NCBI GenBank assembly: GCA_002382085.1
Contig: DFZK01000007.1
Location: 62,001-126,000, forward strand
Reading direction: 5' to 3'
DNA: 64,000 bases
Source: Sulfurospirillum sp. UBA4058
GTDB lineage: Bacteria > Campylobacterota > Campylobacteria > Campylobacterales > Sulfurospirillaceae
Position numbers and translations under genes: made by a program. Under the pieces are notes generated by a model that saw nothing but the letters and a program-made list of their open reading frames with translations, did no database searches and was not told the DNA's origin. Of the stretch, positions 9,541-18,576 are shown one piece after another. Every line of letters starts with the position of its first letter. Within the stretch, counting starts at the first letter, position 1.

Positions 9541-10359
9541 ATGCCGTTTTGGAATCATATTTATGCTCATTTTGATCCGGTTGCGTTTAAGTTAGGACCG
9601 GTTGCCGTGCATTGGTACGGACTGATGTACATGTTGGCACTTTTGGGTGCGCTTTATGCCGCAAAATATTTTGTCAAAAAAGATGCGCTCGGATTCTCGA
9701 ATCAAACGTTAGAGAGTTATTTCATTTGGATCGAAATCGGTATCGTTTTGGGTGCTCGTATCGGGTATATTTTATTTTACGATCCGCATTTGGACTATTA
9801 TCTAGCACACCCGTGGCAGATGTTCAACCCTTTTATGGACGGAACGTTCGTCGGAATTCGCGGTATGAGTTATCACGGCGCGATTGTAGGTTTTTTATTG
9901 GGGACGTGGTTTTTTTACCTCAAATACAAAGTGAACATTTGGCGGCTTTTGGATTTGGTGGCTCTAAGCGTTCCGGTGGGCTATATTTTCGGGCGTATCG
10001 GAAATTTTTTAAACCAAGAGCTTTTCGGTCGCGTGACCGACGTGCCGTGGGGCATTTACGTGGACGGCGTTTTACGTCATCCTTCCCAGTTGTATGAAGC
10101 GTTATTGGAAGGATTGGCGGTTTTTCTCTTGCTTTACATGTACCGTTCGTCTAAAAAATTCGACGGTGAATTGATTGCTTTATACGGTCTTTTTTACTCG
10201 TTGGCGCGCTTCACGGCGGAGTTTTGGCGCGAACCCGATTTTCAAATCGGTTTTGTGTACGGCGGTTGGATGAGCAAAGGTCAAGCCTTATCGCTTGTGA
10301 TGGCACTAGCATCGCTCGTTTTATACGGTGTCATCAAAGGGCGGATGAAGAGGGGATAA
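9541..10359 (+). CDS. lgt: Prolipoprotein diacylglyceryl transferase
   Basis: A 272-residue inner-membrane enzyme with about seven membrane segments. It transfers the diacylglyceryl group from phosphatidylglycerol to the lipobox cysteine of prolipoproteins, the first step of lipoprotein maturation. Diagnostic stretches are the N-terminal HWYGLMYMLALLGAL, the arginine-containing GARIGYILFY, YHGAIVGFLLGTW and the signature GRIGNFLNQELFGR, which carries an essential arginine. The length is normal for the family. The ATG at 9541 is preceded by AAGGATATAA. It stands alone between two terminator-like hairpins; small lipoproteins such as the 49-residue one at 44590 are plausible substrates. Confidence 0.97.
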   Translation: MPFWNHIYAHFDPVAFKLGPVAVHWYGLMYMLALLGALYAAKYFVKKDALGFSNQTLESYFIWIEIGIVLGARIGYILFYDPHLDYYLAHPWQMFNPFMDGTFVGIRGMSYHGAIVGFLLGTWFFYLKYKVNIWRLLDLVALSVPVGYIFGRIGNFLNQELFGRVTDVPWGIYVDGVLRHPSQLYEALLEGLAVFLLLYMYRSSKKFDGELIALYGLFYSLARFTAEFWREPDFQIGFVYGGWMSKGQALSLVMALASLVLYGVIKGRMKRG

Positions 10360-10381
10360 AAAATCCCTTTTAAATCCCCTC
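10350..10381 (+). terminator. Terminator after lgt
   Basis: GGGAT-AAAAA-ATCCC followed by TTTTA directly spans the lgt stop codon. An alternative longer pairing is GAGGGGAT with ATCCCCTC (10374-10381). Both fit a rho-independent terminator before the fumarate reductase promoter. Confidence 0.55.
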
Positions 10382-10389
10382 GGCTATAT

Positions 10390-10476
10390 TATAATTTCGG
10401 AAACCGACTTTTCGATGTGACGAAAAAAAGAGCCGTTAAATACATGAGAGTGCGCAAACGATGCGTCTTCTCATGT
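10390..10476 (+). promoter_or_regulatory. frdCAB promoter and structured leader
   Basis: A TATAAT box lies at 10390-10395, giving a leader of roughly 100 bases before frdC. In it, ACATGAGA (10442-10449) pairs perfectly with TCTCATGT (10469-10476), with CGC/GCG able to extend the stem inside. The hairpin ends about 30 bases before the start codon. Whether it stabilises the mRNA or regulates it is not visible from sequence. Confidence 0.5.
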
Positions 10477-10506
10477 GTTTATTAAACTTCACAAAAAGGA
10501 TGAGAT

Positions 10507-11289
10507 GTGAGTGACCTACTTGAAGGTTTTCTAGGTACCAGCGTAGAAGGAAAAAAGAGTAGAGTTCCGGCAAAACTTGATTATATTCAAAGTGCAACCG
10601 GCCTCTTCTTAGGTTTGTTTATGTGGGGACATATGTTCTTTGTTTCAACGATTTTAATTAGCAAAGACTTTATGTACACCATAACCAAAATGTTTGAAGG
10701 CAGTATGTTCTTAAGCGAGCCGCAACCTTGGATCGTTTCAGGAATCGTATTGTTCGTTTTCGCCGTATTTATCGTTCATGCGATGCTCGGAATGCGAAAA
10801 TTACCTATTACGTTTCGACAATACCAAGCCTATAAAACCCATATGGGCATGATGAAACACGACGATACGACGATGTGGTTTACGCAAGCGTTCACCGGTT
10901 TTGCGATGTTTTTTATGGGATCGGCGCACCTTTTGATGATGGCGGTTCAATCCGACAAAATCGGACCGTTCGGATCTTCAGAGCGTATGTACGGCGATTT
11001 TATGTGGCCGTTTTACCTTCTTCTTCTTTTAGCCGTAGAGTTCCACGGCGGCATCGGTTTGTATCGCCTCTGTGTTAAATGGGGTTGGTTCGAGGGTGCT
11101 AACGCAAAAGAGTCTCGCAAAAACCTCAAAAAAGCAAAATGGGCCGTTACGGCGTTTTTCTTGGCACTCGGATTGTTAACGTTGGCCGCATACGTCAAAT
11201 ACGGGTACGAATATAGCCACGGTTTGGTCGACAAATACAAACCTACGGCACAAGTTGAAGTAAGATTTGATGAGAAGGTTAGGGCGTAA
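10507..11289 (+). CDS. frdC: Fumarate reductase cytochrome b subunit
   Basis: A 260-residue di-haem cytochrome b that anchors fumarate reductase in the inner membrane and passes electrons from menaquinol to FrdB. It has five long hydrophobic segments with spaced histidines (MWGHMFFV, FIVHAMLG, GSAHLLMM, VEFHGGIGLYR) fitting two b-type haems, as in the Wolinella and Campylobacter enzymes. The start is GTG at 10507 with AAAGGATGAG upstream; an ATG two bases earlier is followed at once by a stop. The frdC-frdA-frdB order is the usual Campylobacterota arrangement and differs from the E. coli four-subunit frdABCD. The next gene starts three bases after the stop. Confidence 0.96.
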   Translation: MSDLLEGFLGTSVEGKKSRVPAKLDYIQSATGLFLGLFMWGHMFFVSTILISKDFMYTITKMFEGSMFLSEPQPWIVSGIVLFVFAVFIVHAMLGMRKLPITFRQYQAYKTHMGMMKHDDTTMWFTQAFTGFAMFFMGSAHLLMMAVQSDKIGPFGSSERMYGDFMWPFYLLLLLAVEFHGGIGLYRLCVKWGWFEGANAKESRKNLKKAKWAVTAFFLALGLLTLAAYVKYGYEYSHGLVDKYKPTAQVEVRFDEKVRA

Positions 11290-11291
11290 AA

Positions 11292-13277
11292 ATGAACGTA
11301 AAATATTGTGATGCACTGGTAATCGGTGGCGGTTTAGCGGGTTTAAGAGCGGCGATTGCGACGCAATCTAAAGGTTTAAGCACAACGGTTTTAAGTTTAT
11401 GTCCGGTCAAGAGATCGCACTCTGCTGCGGCACAAGGCGGCATGCAAGCAAGTCTGGGTAACTCAAAAATGAGTCGCGGCGACAACGAAGACGTTCACTT
11501 CGCCGACACCGTTAAAGGTAGCGACTGGGGTTGTGACCAAGAAGTAGCGCGTATGTTCGTAACGGTTGCGCCTAAAGCGATCCGCGAACTTGCCGGCTGG
11601 GGCGTGCCTTGGACGAGAATCGCAAAAGGTCCGCGCGAAGCGATTATCAACGCCGAGAGAACGACGATCGTTGAAGACGACGAAGTACACGGTTACATTC
11701 ACTCTCGCGACTTCGGCGGTACGAAAAAATGGAGAACCTGTTATACGGCGGACGCGACGGGACATACGATGTTGTTCGGCGTTGCCAACGAAGCGTTAAA
11801 ACACAACGTGAATATCGAAGACCGCAAAGAAGCGATCGCGTTGATTCACGAGAACAACCGTTGTTACGGTGCGATCGTAAGAGATCTTGTTACGGGTGAG
11901 CTTTGGGCGTACGTTGCTAAAGGAACGTTAATCGCAACGGGCGGTTACGGACGACTTTACAAACAAACCACCAATGCGGTTATCTGCGACGGTATCGGTG
12001 CGGCGATTGCGCTTGAAACGGGTGTTGCACAACTCGGTAATATGGAAGCGGTACAATTTCACCCGACGCCGATCGTTCCATCTGGTATTCTTCTAACGGA
12101 AGGTTGTCGCGGAGACGGCGGTATCTTAAGAGACGTCGACGGTCACCGTTTTATGCCGGACTACGAACCTGAGAAAAAAGAACTCGCAAGCCGCGACGTC
12201 GTAAGTCGTCGTATGATGGAACATATCCGTAAAGGTAAAGGCGTTAAATCTCCTTACGGCGAACACTTGTGGCTCGATATTTCGATTTTAGGACGCGCAC
12301 ACATCGAGCGTAACCTAAGAGACGTACAAGAAATTTGCCAAATCTTCAACGGCATCGATCCTGCGGATGAAGGTCCAAAAGGTTGGGCACCGGTTCTTCC
12401 GATGCAACACTACTCTATGGGCGGTATCCGAACGAAACCGACGGGCGAATCTCCGACGCTAAAAGGACTTTTTAGTGCTGGCGAAGCGGCATGTTGGGAT
12501 ATGCACGGATTTAACCGTTTGGGCGGTAACTCGGTCAGTGAAACCGTTGTTGCGGGTATGATCGTGGGCGATTATTTTGCGGATTTTTGTTTGGCAAACG
12601 AAGTGGACGTCAATACGGCAACCATTGAAAAAACGTTAAAAAAACAATCCGATTTCATCAACCACTTGTTAACCAACAAAGGTAAATACAATATTTTTGA
12701 AATTAAAAACAGAATGCGCGATATTATGTGGGAAAAAGTAGCGATTTTCCGTGACGGAAAAGGTCTTGCCGAAGCGGTAAACGAGCTTGAAGAGCTACTT
12801 AAAAAATCACATGACGTTACGGTTAAATCCAAAACAACCTCTGCCAATCCGGAGCTTGAAGAGGCATACCGTGTTCCTATGATGCTCAAACTTGCTCTTT
12901 GCGTTGCCATGGGTGCGCGTGAGAGAACGGAGAGTCGCGGTGCGCATTACCGTGAAGATTATTTGAAACGCGACGATGCGAACTGGTTGAAACGTACGCT
13001 TACTTCATGGAAAGAGGGTGCTACGCTTCCGACCGTTACTTATGAAGACTTAGACATTATGAAAATGGAAATCCCGCCGGCATTCCGCGGATACGGCGCA
13101 AAAGGTATGATTATCGAAAACGAACTCAGCCTTAAACGTCAAGAAGAAGTGGATAAACTTCGTGAAGAGATGGAAGCGGCAGGCAAAGATCGACACGAAA
13201 TTCAAGACGCGTTGATGCCATTTGAACTTCAACCTTACTATAAAGCTAAAAATGAGAGATTTGGAGATGCAAAATGA
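11292..13277 (+). CDS. frdA: Fumarate reductase flavoprotein subunit
   Basis: The 661-residue catalytic subunit that reduces fumarate to succinate. The N-terminal FAD-binding fold is CDALVIGGGLAGLRAAIATQ, and the stretch RSHSAAAQGGMQASLG carries the histidine that covalently binds FAD. The fumarate-site segment HPTPIVPSGILLTEGCRGDGG and the capping-domain and C-terminal motifs (GFNRLGGNSVSETVVAGM, RTESRGAHYREDYL) are intact. The length agrees with Wolinella-type FrdA. The frdB start overlaps its stop by four bases, so translation is coupled. In these organisms the enzyme ends the anaerobic fumarate respiration chain and can also oxidise succinate. Confidence 0.98.
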   Translation: MNVKYCDALVIGGGLAGLRAAIATQSKGLSTTVLSLCPVKRSHSAAAQGGMQASLGNSKMSRGDNEDVHFADTVKGSDWGCDQEVARMFVTVAPKAIRELAGWGVPWTRIAKGPREAIINAERTTIVEDDEVHGYIHSRDFGGTKKWRTCYTADATGHTMLFGVANEALKHNVNIEDRKEAIALIHENNRCYGAIVRDLVTGELWAYVAKGTLIATGGYGRLYKQTTNAVICDGIGAAIALETGVAQLGNMEAVQFHPTPIVPSGILLTEGCRGDGGILRDVDGHRFMPDYEPEKKELASRDVVSRRMMEHIRKGKGVKSPYGEHLWLDISILGRAHIERNLRDVQEICQIFNGIDPADEGPKGWAPVLPMQHYSMGGIRTKPTGESPTLKGLFSAGEAACWDMHGFNRLGGNSVSETVVAGMIVGDYFADFCLANEVDVNTATIEKTLKKQSDFINHLLTNKGKYNIFEIKNRMRDIMWEKVAIFRDGKGLAEAVNELEELLKKSHDVTVKSKTTSANPELEEAYRVPMMLKLALCVAMGARERTESRGAHYREDYLKRDDANWLKRTLTSWKEGATLPTVTYEDLDIMKMEIPPAFRGYGAKGMIIENELSLKRQEEVDKLREEMEAAGKDRHEIQDALMPFELQPYYKAKNERFGDAK

Positions 13278-13999
13278 GTAGAACTATTACCATCAGGGCT
13301 ATGAAATATAACCCCCAATCAAAACTTTCAAAGGCGCATTTTGCAGAGTACAAGCTGGAAGAAACCGATGGTATGACTTTGTTTATCGCCTTAACAAAGA
13401 TTCGTGAAACGTTGGATGCCGATTTATCGTTCGACTTCGTATGCCGTGCCGGTATTTGCGGTAGTTGCGGTATGATGGTTAACGGTAAACCCGCACTTGC
13501 ATGCCGTACGTTAACGAAAAACTTCCCCGACGGTGTTATTCAATTGATGCCGATGCCGGCGTTTAAACTGATTAAAGACCTTTCCGTCGATACGGGTAAC
13601 TGGATGAACGGTATGAGTAAACGCGTCGAAAGTTGGATTCATACCAACCATAAACCCGATATCGCAAAACTCGAAGCACCGATGGATCCGAAACTTGCCG
13701 ATGAAACGTTTGAATTGGATCGTTGTATCGAATGCGGTATCTGTGTTGCGGCGTGCGGTACGAAATTGATGCGTCCTAACTTTATCGGTGCGGTCGGTAT
13801 TAACCGAGTTGCCCGTTTTGCGATGGACCCTCACGATGAGCGAACGGATGAAGATTATTACGAGCTTATCGGCGACGATGACGGAATTTTCGGATGTATG
13901 AGTTTGGTCGCATGTGAAGACAACTGCCCTAAACACTTACCGCTTCAATCTAAAATTGCGTATATGAGACGAAAGCTCGTCGCACTTCGCGATAAATAG
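13274..13999 (+). CDS. frdB: Fumarate reductase iron-sulfur subunit
   Basis: A 241-residue subunit carrying three iron-sulfur centres between FrdC and FrdA. The [2Fe-2S] ligands are in CRAGICGSCGMMVNG with the downstream C of ALACRTL. The [4Fe-4S] ligands are in CIECGICVAACGT, and the remaining cluster ligands are in CMSLVACEDNCPKHLPL. It begins within frdA (ATGA-type overlap at 13274) and is the last gene of the operon. A stem-loop terminator follows at 14012-14039. Confidence 0.98.
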   Translation: MSRTITIRAMKYNPQSKLSKAHFAEYKLEETDGMTLFIALTKIRETLDADLSFDFVCRAGICGSCGMMVNGKPALACRTLTKNFPDGVIQLMPMPAFKLIKDLSVDTGNWMNGMSKRVESWIHTNHKPDIAKLEAPMDPKLADETFELDRCIECGICVAACGTKLMRPNFIGAVGINRVARFAMDPHDERTDEDYYELIGDDDGIFGCMSLVACEDNCPKHLPLQSKIAYMRRKLVALRDK

Positions 14000-14011
14000 A
14001 CGACCGTCGAA

Positions 14012-14039
14012 AAAGGACGAGGCACTTGCTTCGTCCTTT
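14012..14039 (+). terminator. frdCAB terminator
   Basis: AAAGGACGA (14012-14020) pairs with TCGTCCTTT (14031-14039), and the stem can extend inward by a G-T and a G-C pair. T-rich sequence follows. It lies 12 bases after the frdB stop codon. Confidence 0.75.
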
Positions 14040-14070
14040 CTTTAATCTTTTCCGTTAACTCCGTATTTTG

Positions 14071-14099
14071 GTTTTTATTATAATAAAAACTGATATAAT
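14071..14099 (+). promoter_or_regulatory. Promoter of the dynamin-like pair with a perfect 20-bp palindrome
   Basis: GTTTTTATTATAATAAAAAC at 14071-14090 is a perfect 20-base palindrome. It ends four bases before a TATAAT box (14094-14099) and so covers the -35 region. This is where a repressor of the downstream operon would sit; the AT-rich symmetric sequence is compatible with a Fur/PerR-type or other dimeric regulator. Confidence 0.5.
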
Positions 14100-14126
14100 C
14101 AAAAAAACATTTAAAGATAGATTCGT

Positions 14127-16496
14127 ATGCATGTGATTCACGATTTTTTTCTGCTGATTTGGAACGAACGGCTACAAGAACCCGCTGTTTTCGACGAAAC
14201 GCTCATGGACGCATTGATGCGGTTTGCCGCGCGCGATCAAGACGCTTTTTGCGATCATCTGACGATTGTTTTGATGCTAACGCCGCAAAACCTCGCAAGC
14301 GTTGCATCGCTTGAACCGACTCAAACCGTTTTTACGACGCTTTTTTCAAATACCCCGACACAAAAAACATGTATGCACGCTCAAAAACATATTTTAGAAT
14401 GCTTGGTTCGCTTGGGCAATCTCTCTTTGGTCGCTTCAATCGATGAGCGTTTAGAGCGTTTGCGAAAAGAGGGTATTATCTCTTACGATGCCTTGCGTAG
14501 TTTAAGCAGCGTGCTTGCGCTCATCGAAGAGAAAAAGGTTGAGACGATTCCTTTGGAGATCAAAAGTGCCCTCGGCGGAAAAAATTACTATCAAAATGCA
14601 TTGAATCTTTTACAAACGGCGATTTCCAATCTTCATAACGTCGTTGAAAACGATACGTTGCGCGAGTGCTTAAATCAGACGCAAGAGCGTTTGGAAAAAG
14701 GACAATTTTCCATCGGTGTAACGGGAGTCATGAATGCCGGTAAATCGACCATGCTCAATGCTTTGCTCGGCGAAGAGGTTCTCGGAACGTCCGTTGTTCC
14801 CGAAACGGCGAATTTAACGCTGATTCGTTATGCACAAACGCCTTATGCGATCGTGCATTTTTGGAACAAAAAAGAGTGGCAACGCATCGAAGAGGGGGCA
14901 ATGAGGCTCAAAAGCCTCGAGGCGTTCGTGCAAGAGTCGAAAACGCATTTCGGTACGCAATTTGAAAGCTTTATTACCCCTCAGGGACTGAGCCAAACGA
15001 TCCATACCGATCAATTAGCGCAATTTACCTCCGCAAAACACTCCGATAAAAAATGCAATCTCGTTAAAAGCGTTGAGCTTTACACCGATTTGAACTTTCT
15101 CAAAGAAGGCGTCGTCATCGTCGATACTCCGGGCTTAGACGATCCCGTCGTCCAACGCGAAGAGATTACCGTATCGTACCTTAACGAATGCGACTTGATG
15201 ATTCATCTGATGAATGCGGCGCAAGCGGCGACGCAAAAAGACGTCGATTTTATCATCGACGCTTTGGTGTACCGTAACGTCGCTCAACTCTTGGTCGTGA
15301 TTACGCGTATCGATGCCGTGCGAGAAGACGAGCTTGAAGAGGTCATCGCCTATACCAAACGAAGCATTGAGGCGCGCTTGAGAGAGCAAAATAAAGCTTC
15401 AAAGCTCGACGACGTTATTGCAAGAATCGTTTTTCTTCCGATGGCGGGAAAATTGGCATTGCTTCACAAGCTCGGTCGAGGCGAAGAGGCGTTAGCCCTC
15501 GGGTATGATCAACAAAAAACAGGCATTTTAGCCTTGGAAGCGTATTTGCAAGAGGTATTGTTCGGAGAAAAAAGTCATAAAGCGAGGCTGATCGTTTCCT
15601 CTAACCGCAAAGAACTTGAAAGCATCGTTGAAAGTGTACTGAAGGCTTTTGCACACGAAAAACGCTTGTTGGACGTTTCTAAAGAAGAAGTAGCGGCGGC
15701 ATACGAAGAACATCAAGCCCAAAAAGGACGTATCGTTTCATTTCTAGAGCAAATGAAACAAACGCTAAACGAGAGCCGAAACGACATGCAACTCTACTTT
15801 ACGACGTTGCAGAAGTTTGCATTGCAAAGACTCGAAACCCTACAAAGTGTTTTGAAGCGTCGTCTCTACGATGACGTTAGTTACGAAGCGACGAAAAATA
15901 AACGTTTGCCTAAAGAAGAGCGTATTGCTTCGATCATCGAAACGGCAATGAAAGACGGTATGGTCGATTTGATTCGGGATTATCGTTACGAATTTGAGAA
16001 AAAAACGCACGCGATGTTTGACTCTATGAACGCTAAATACGGCGAATTTCAAAATGAAAGCAGCGTCGTGACGCTGGATGCGCGCCGTTTTTGTGAAGAA
16101 CATTTAAGCACTTTATCGGTTTTCAAAAATAATGCGGCATTGATGCAAGGTATTGAAAGCGCAATGCATCGTTACGCAAAAAGCGATTTAAGCCGCTTCT
16201 CGCAAGAGTGCGATCTTCTTTTAGACGAGGAGTTTGCGCAAATCAAAGAGATGATCGAAGCTAAACTCGTTCCGATGAATGCCGCACTTTTACAAGCGTT
16301 TATCGCACAGTGCGAGGCTCCCGCACACACACTGGAGATGCGTTTCATGCAAGAGGGAGAACTCTTGGAACAAGCGATGCATCGCATGAAAGATCAAGGG
16401 TTTAGACGTGAAGTTCGTTTGAACGAAATCGGCGAAAAAGAGCGTGTACTGCAACACGTACAAGATACGTTGCGAACGATTATGGAGGCACAATGA
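14127..16496 (+). CDS. Dynamin-like GTPase, first of a pair
   Basis: A 789-residue bacterial dynamin-like protein. It has an N-terminal helical part of about 190 residues, then a GTPase domain with P-loop GVMNAGKSTMLNALLG (near residue 205), the G3 motif DTPGLDDP (near 332) and the G4-like TRID (near 392). A long helical stalk follows that is rich in Glu, Lys and Arg. Such proteins bind and remodel or tether membranes. The second gene starts four bases before this one ends, so the two are coupled and likely form a hetero-oligomer. In C. jejuni the two genes after frdCAB encode the DLP1/DLP2 pair, which has been shown structurally to act as a membrane tether. It is larger than its partner. Confidence 0.88.
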   Translation: MHVIHDFFLLIWNERLQEPAVFDETLMDALMRFAARDQDAFCDHLTIVLMLTPQNLASVASLEPTQTVFTTLFSNTPTQKTCMHAQKHILECLVRLGNLSLVASIDERLERLRKEGIISYDALRSLSSVLALIEEKKVETIPLEIKSALGGKNYYQNALNLLQTAISNLHNVVENDTLRECLNQTQERLEKGQFSIGVTGVMNAGKSTMLNALLGEEVLGTSVVPETANLTLIRYAQTPYAIVHFWNKKEWQRIEEGAMRLKSLEAFVQESKTHFGTQFESFITPQGLSQTIHTDQLAQFTSAKHSDKKCNLVKSVELYTDLNFLKEGVVIVDTPGLDDPVVQREEITVSYLNECDLMIHLMNAAQAATQKDVDFIIDALVYRNVAQLLVVITRIDAVREDELEEVIAYTKRSIEARLREQNKASKLDDVIARIVFLPMAGKLALLHKLGRGEEALALGYDQQKTGILALEAYLQEVLFGEKSHKARLIVSSNRKELESIVESVLKAFAHEKRLLDVSKEEVAAAYEEHQAQKGRIVSFLEQMKQTLNESRNDMQLYFTTLQKFALQRLETLQSVLKRRLYDDVSYEATKNKRLPKEERIASIIETAMKDGMVDLIRDYRYEFEKKTHAMFDSMNAKYGEFQNESSVVTLDARRFCEEHLSTLSVFKNNAALMQGIESAMHRYAKSDLSRFSQECDLLLDEEFAQIKEMIEAKLVPMNAALLQAFIAQCEAPAHTLEMRFMQEGELLEQAMHRMKDQGFRREVRLNEIGEKERVLQHVQDTLRTIMEAQ

Positions 16497-18520
16497 GTCG
16501 TATTTTAGAGGCTTTTATCGCTTGTTATCACGAACGTTTTTTAAAGCAAACGCCGACGTTTGACGCGACGCTTTTAGGATTTCTCAAAAAACTTCAGTAT
16601 GTTCTGCTCGACGAATCGCACTTGCCTTCGGCACAATTGACGTATGCGCTCGAACAGTTGCAAATACGCTCCGAAGAGCCGATGAAAGTGGCGATTACGG
16701 GGCAATTTTCCAGCGGCAAATCCACCTTTTTAAATGCGCTTTTAGCCAAAAATATCTTGCCGACGGGCATTACGCCGGTAACGTCGAAGGTCAATTACAT
16801 TCGTTACGGCGATGCTTTTAAGATTCGCGTTCACTATAAGGACGGTCGTGACGAGTACCACGATATCGCGACGATCGCGCGTTTTACCGACCAACGGGAG
16901 AACGTCGAGGACATTGCGTATTTGGTTTTATACGCACCGTTGAATATTCTTAAAGACATCGTCTTCGTCGATACGCCCGGACTCAATTCCCAAGCGGCAA
17001 GCGATACGCAAACGACGGAAAAAGTCTTGCGTGAGGTAGACGGCATCATCTGGTTAACCTTGATCGACAATGCGGGAAAGATGAGCGAACTGCATGTCTT
17101 GGAAGCCTATCTCGGAAAGTATCAAAATAAATCCTTGTGCGTCCTCAATCAAAAAGACAAGTTTACCGAAGAACAAGTCGCTCAAACCGAAGAATACGTT
17201 AAAACCGCTTTTAAAGAGTTCTTTAGCGACGTTATTCCTATCTCGGCGCGTCAGGCGTTAGAGTCACGAAGCCACGATAAAAAAGTGATGATGCAAGAGC
17301 GGCTTGACGCTTTTATGCAAAGCTTACATGTAAAGCTTGAGAAAAGCGGCGACAAGCTTGATTTCGCTCAGATCGAGCAAGATTTTAAAGTGTATGAAGC
17401 CTCCTTAGACGTCATTTTACAAAGCGACTTAGGTGCCAATCTCGAACTGTTAAAAGCGTCCAATATCGATAAAGTGTTAGACTTCATTCGCAACGAAATA
17501 CAACCTAAAGCAACCCAATCCAAAGAGTTCGCGATCAAAAAAGAGATTGAAGAGATTACGGGTAAACTGATCGCACAGCACGAACTTTTTATCGCGATTT
17601 ACGATCAGCTTTTGAATGAAATTTTACGTTTTGAGTCTGAGGCGACGGCATTGTTTACGGATTTGAAAGGCAAATTTTCACATGACCTTAAAAGTGCTTT
17701 TATGCGTATCGAACAGATTATCGATACGATTGCCGACGCGATTTACAACCAAGTGACGCGCGAAAAAAAAGTGCGCTATGAAGCCCAAAAAGAGGGACTT
17801 TTTTCCAAACGAATCGCTTATGCGCCGTTTGAGTATTTAGCTCCTAAAATCAATTCCGATCTGATCTATAAAAACCTTTTTTACGACGATAACGTCATCG
17901 GAAAGATGTTCAAACAGTACGTGCGAAGCTTAGGCTCGATTCAAAACGAAGTCAACGATAAAAACCGCTTGGTGTATCGCTCTTTGGAACACGGCATCTT
18001 AAAATGGCAAGCACCTTACGAGATTATCCGAAAAAGCGAAGCCTTGCATTCGGATATCGAATTTGCCAACCTACGCCGATTCGCTTCCAAAGTTTATGAG
18101 ACGATCTTAAAACCCTTTAACGATGAAATTGCAGACTCTTATGCTAAGATCAGTTCGGAATTTAACCACCTGAGCAGCGCGGTTAGCTTTAACTATCAAA
18201 ACGCTACCGAAGTATGCGTAGCGTTCTTGGAAAACAAGATCGAAAAATCGCTTAAGCTTTACGAAGAGAATCCGACGAAGTTCTCATTGTATCAGCCCAA
18301 AATCGACGAGATCAAAGAACGGCTGCGCACCGCTTTTCACCTTTATGAACTCGAAAATATGATGAATACGCGCCATACGTTTTTAAGCAAAGATTACGAT
18401 CGTCTGATCGTGCATTTTCAAGAGATTAAAGATGAAAAAGTAGCCTTTATCGAAGAGAAAAAAGCACGACATTCTAAGTTTGTAGAGCAGATCACTCTTT
18501 TGGTAAACGAGATAGCGTAA
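16493..18520 (+). CDS. Dynamin-like GTPase, second of a pair
   Basis: A 675-residue dynamin-like GTPase. The P-loop GQFSSGKSTFLNALL is near residue 70, the switch threonine region is PTGITPVTSKVNYI, G3 is DTPGLNSQ near 160 and G4 is NQKD near 215. The rest is a long helical bundle with a short hydrophobic stretch near residues 460-500 that could be the membrane-binding paddle. Its start overlaps the stop of the first dynamin gene, so the products should be made in fixed ratio and act together. A TTACATGTAA palindrome lies inside the coding sequence at 17334-17343 (reading LHVK). A long perfect hairpin follows the stop codon. Confidence 0.88.
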   Translation: MSRILEAFIACYHERFLKQTPTFDATLLGFLKKLQYVLLDESHLPSAQLTYALEQLQIRSEEPMKVAITGQFSSGKSTFLNALLAKNILPTGITPVTSKVNYIRYGDAFKIRVHYKDGRDEYHDIATIARFTDQRENVEDIAYLVLYAPLNILKDIVFVDTPGLNSQAASDTQTTEKVLREVDGIIWLTLIDNAGKMSELHVLEAYLGKYQNKSLCVLNQKDKFTEEQVAQTEEYVKTAFKEFFSDVIPISARQALESRSHDKKVMMQERLDAFMQSLHVKLEKSGDKLDFAQIEQDFKVYEASLDVILQSDLGANLELLKASNIDKVLDFIRNEIQPKATQSKEFAIKKEIEEITGKLIAQHELFIAIYDQLLNEILRFESEATALFTDLKGKFSHDLKSAFMRIEQIIDTIADAIYNQVTREKKVRYEAQKEGLFSKRIAYAPFEYLAPKINSDLIYKNLFYDDNVIGKMFKQYVRSLGSIQNEVNDKNRLVYRSLEHGILKWQAPYEIIRKSEALHSDIEFANLRRFASKVYETILKPFNDEIADSYAKISSEFNHLSSAVSFNYQNATEVCVAFLENKIEKSLKLYEENPTKFSLYQPKIDEIKERLRTAFHLYELENMMNTRHTFLSKDYDRLIVHFQEIKDEKVAFIEEKKARHSKFVEQITLLVNEIA

Positions 18521-18555
18521 CGTCGATTTTCGTAACACGGCACGAAAATCGACGT
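18520..18555. terminator. Bidirectional terminator between the dynamin pair and the AI-2E-type gene
   Basis: ACGTCGATTTTCGT (18520-18533) and ACGAAAATCGACGT (18542-18555) form a perfect 14-bp stem with an 8-base loop. It overlaps the last base of the dynamin stop codon and lies 21 bases beyond the convergent gene, so it can serve both strands. Confidence 0.75.
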
Positions 18556-18576
18556 CGAAACGAAGGGCGTAAAACC

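Noticed and set aside
10444..10485. 13-codon frame in the frd leader that might be a leader peptide
   Set aside because: No Shine-Dalgarno sequence precedes it, and it coincides with a better-supported hairpin.
11013..11240. Antisense frames in frdC and frdA
   Set aside because: Shadows of strongly conserved genes on the other strand; no independent start signals.
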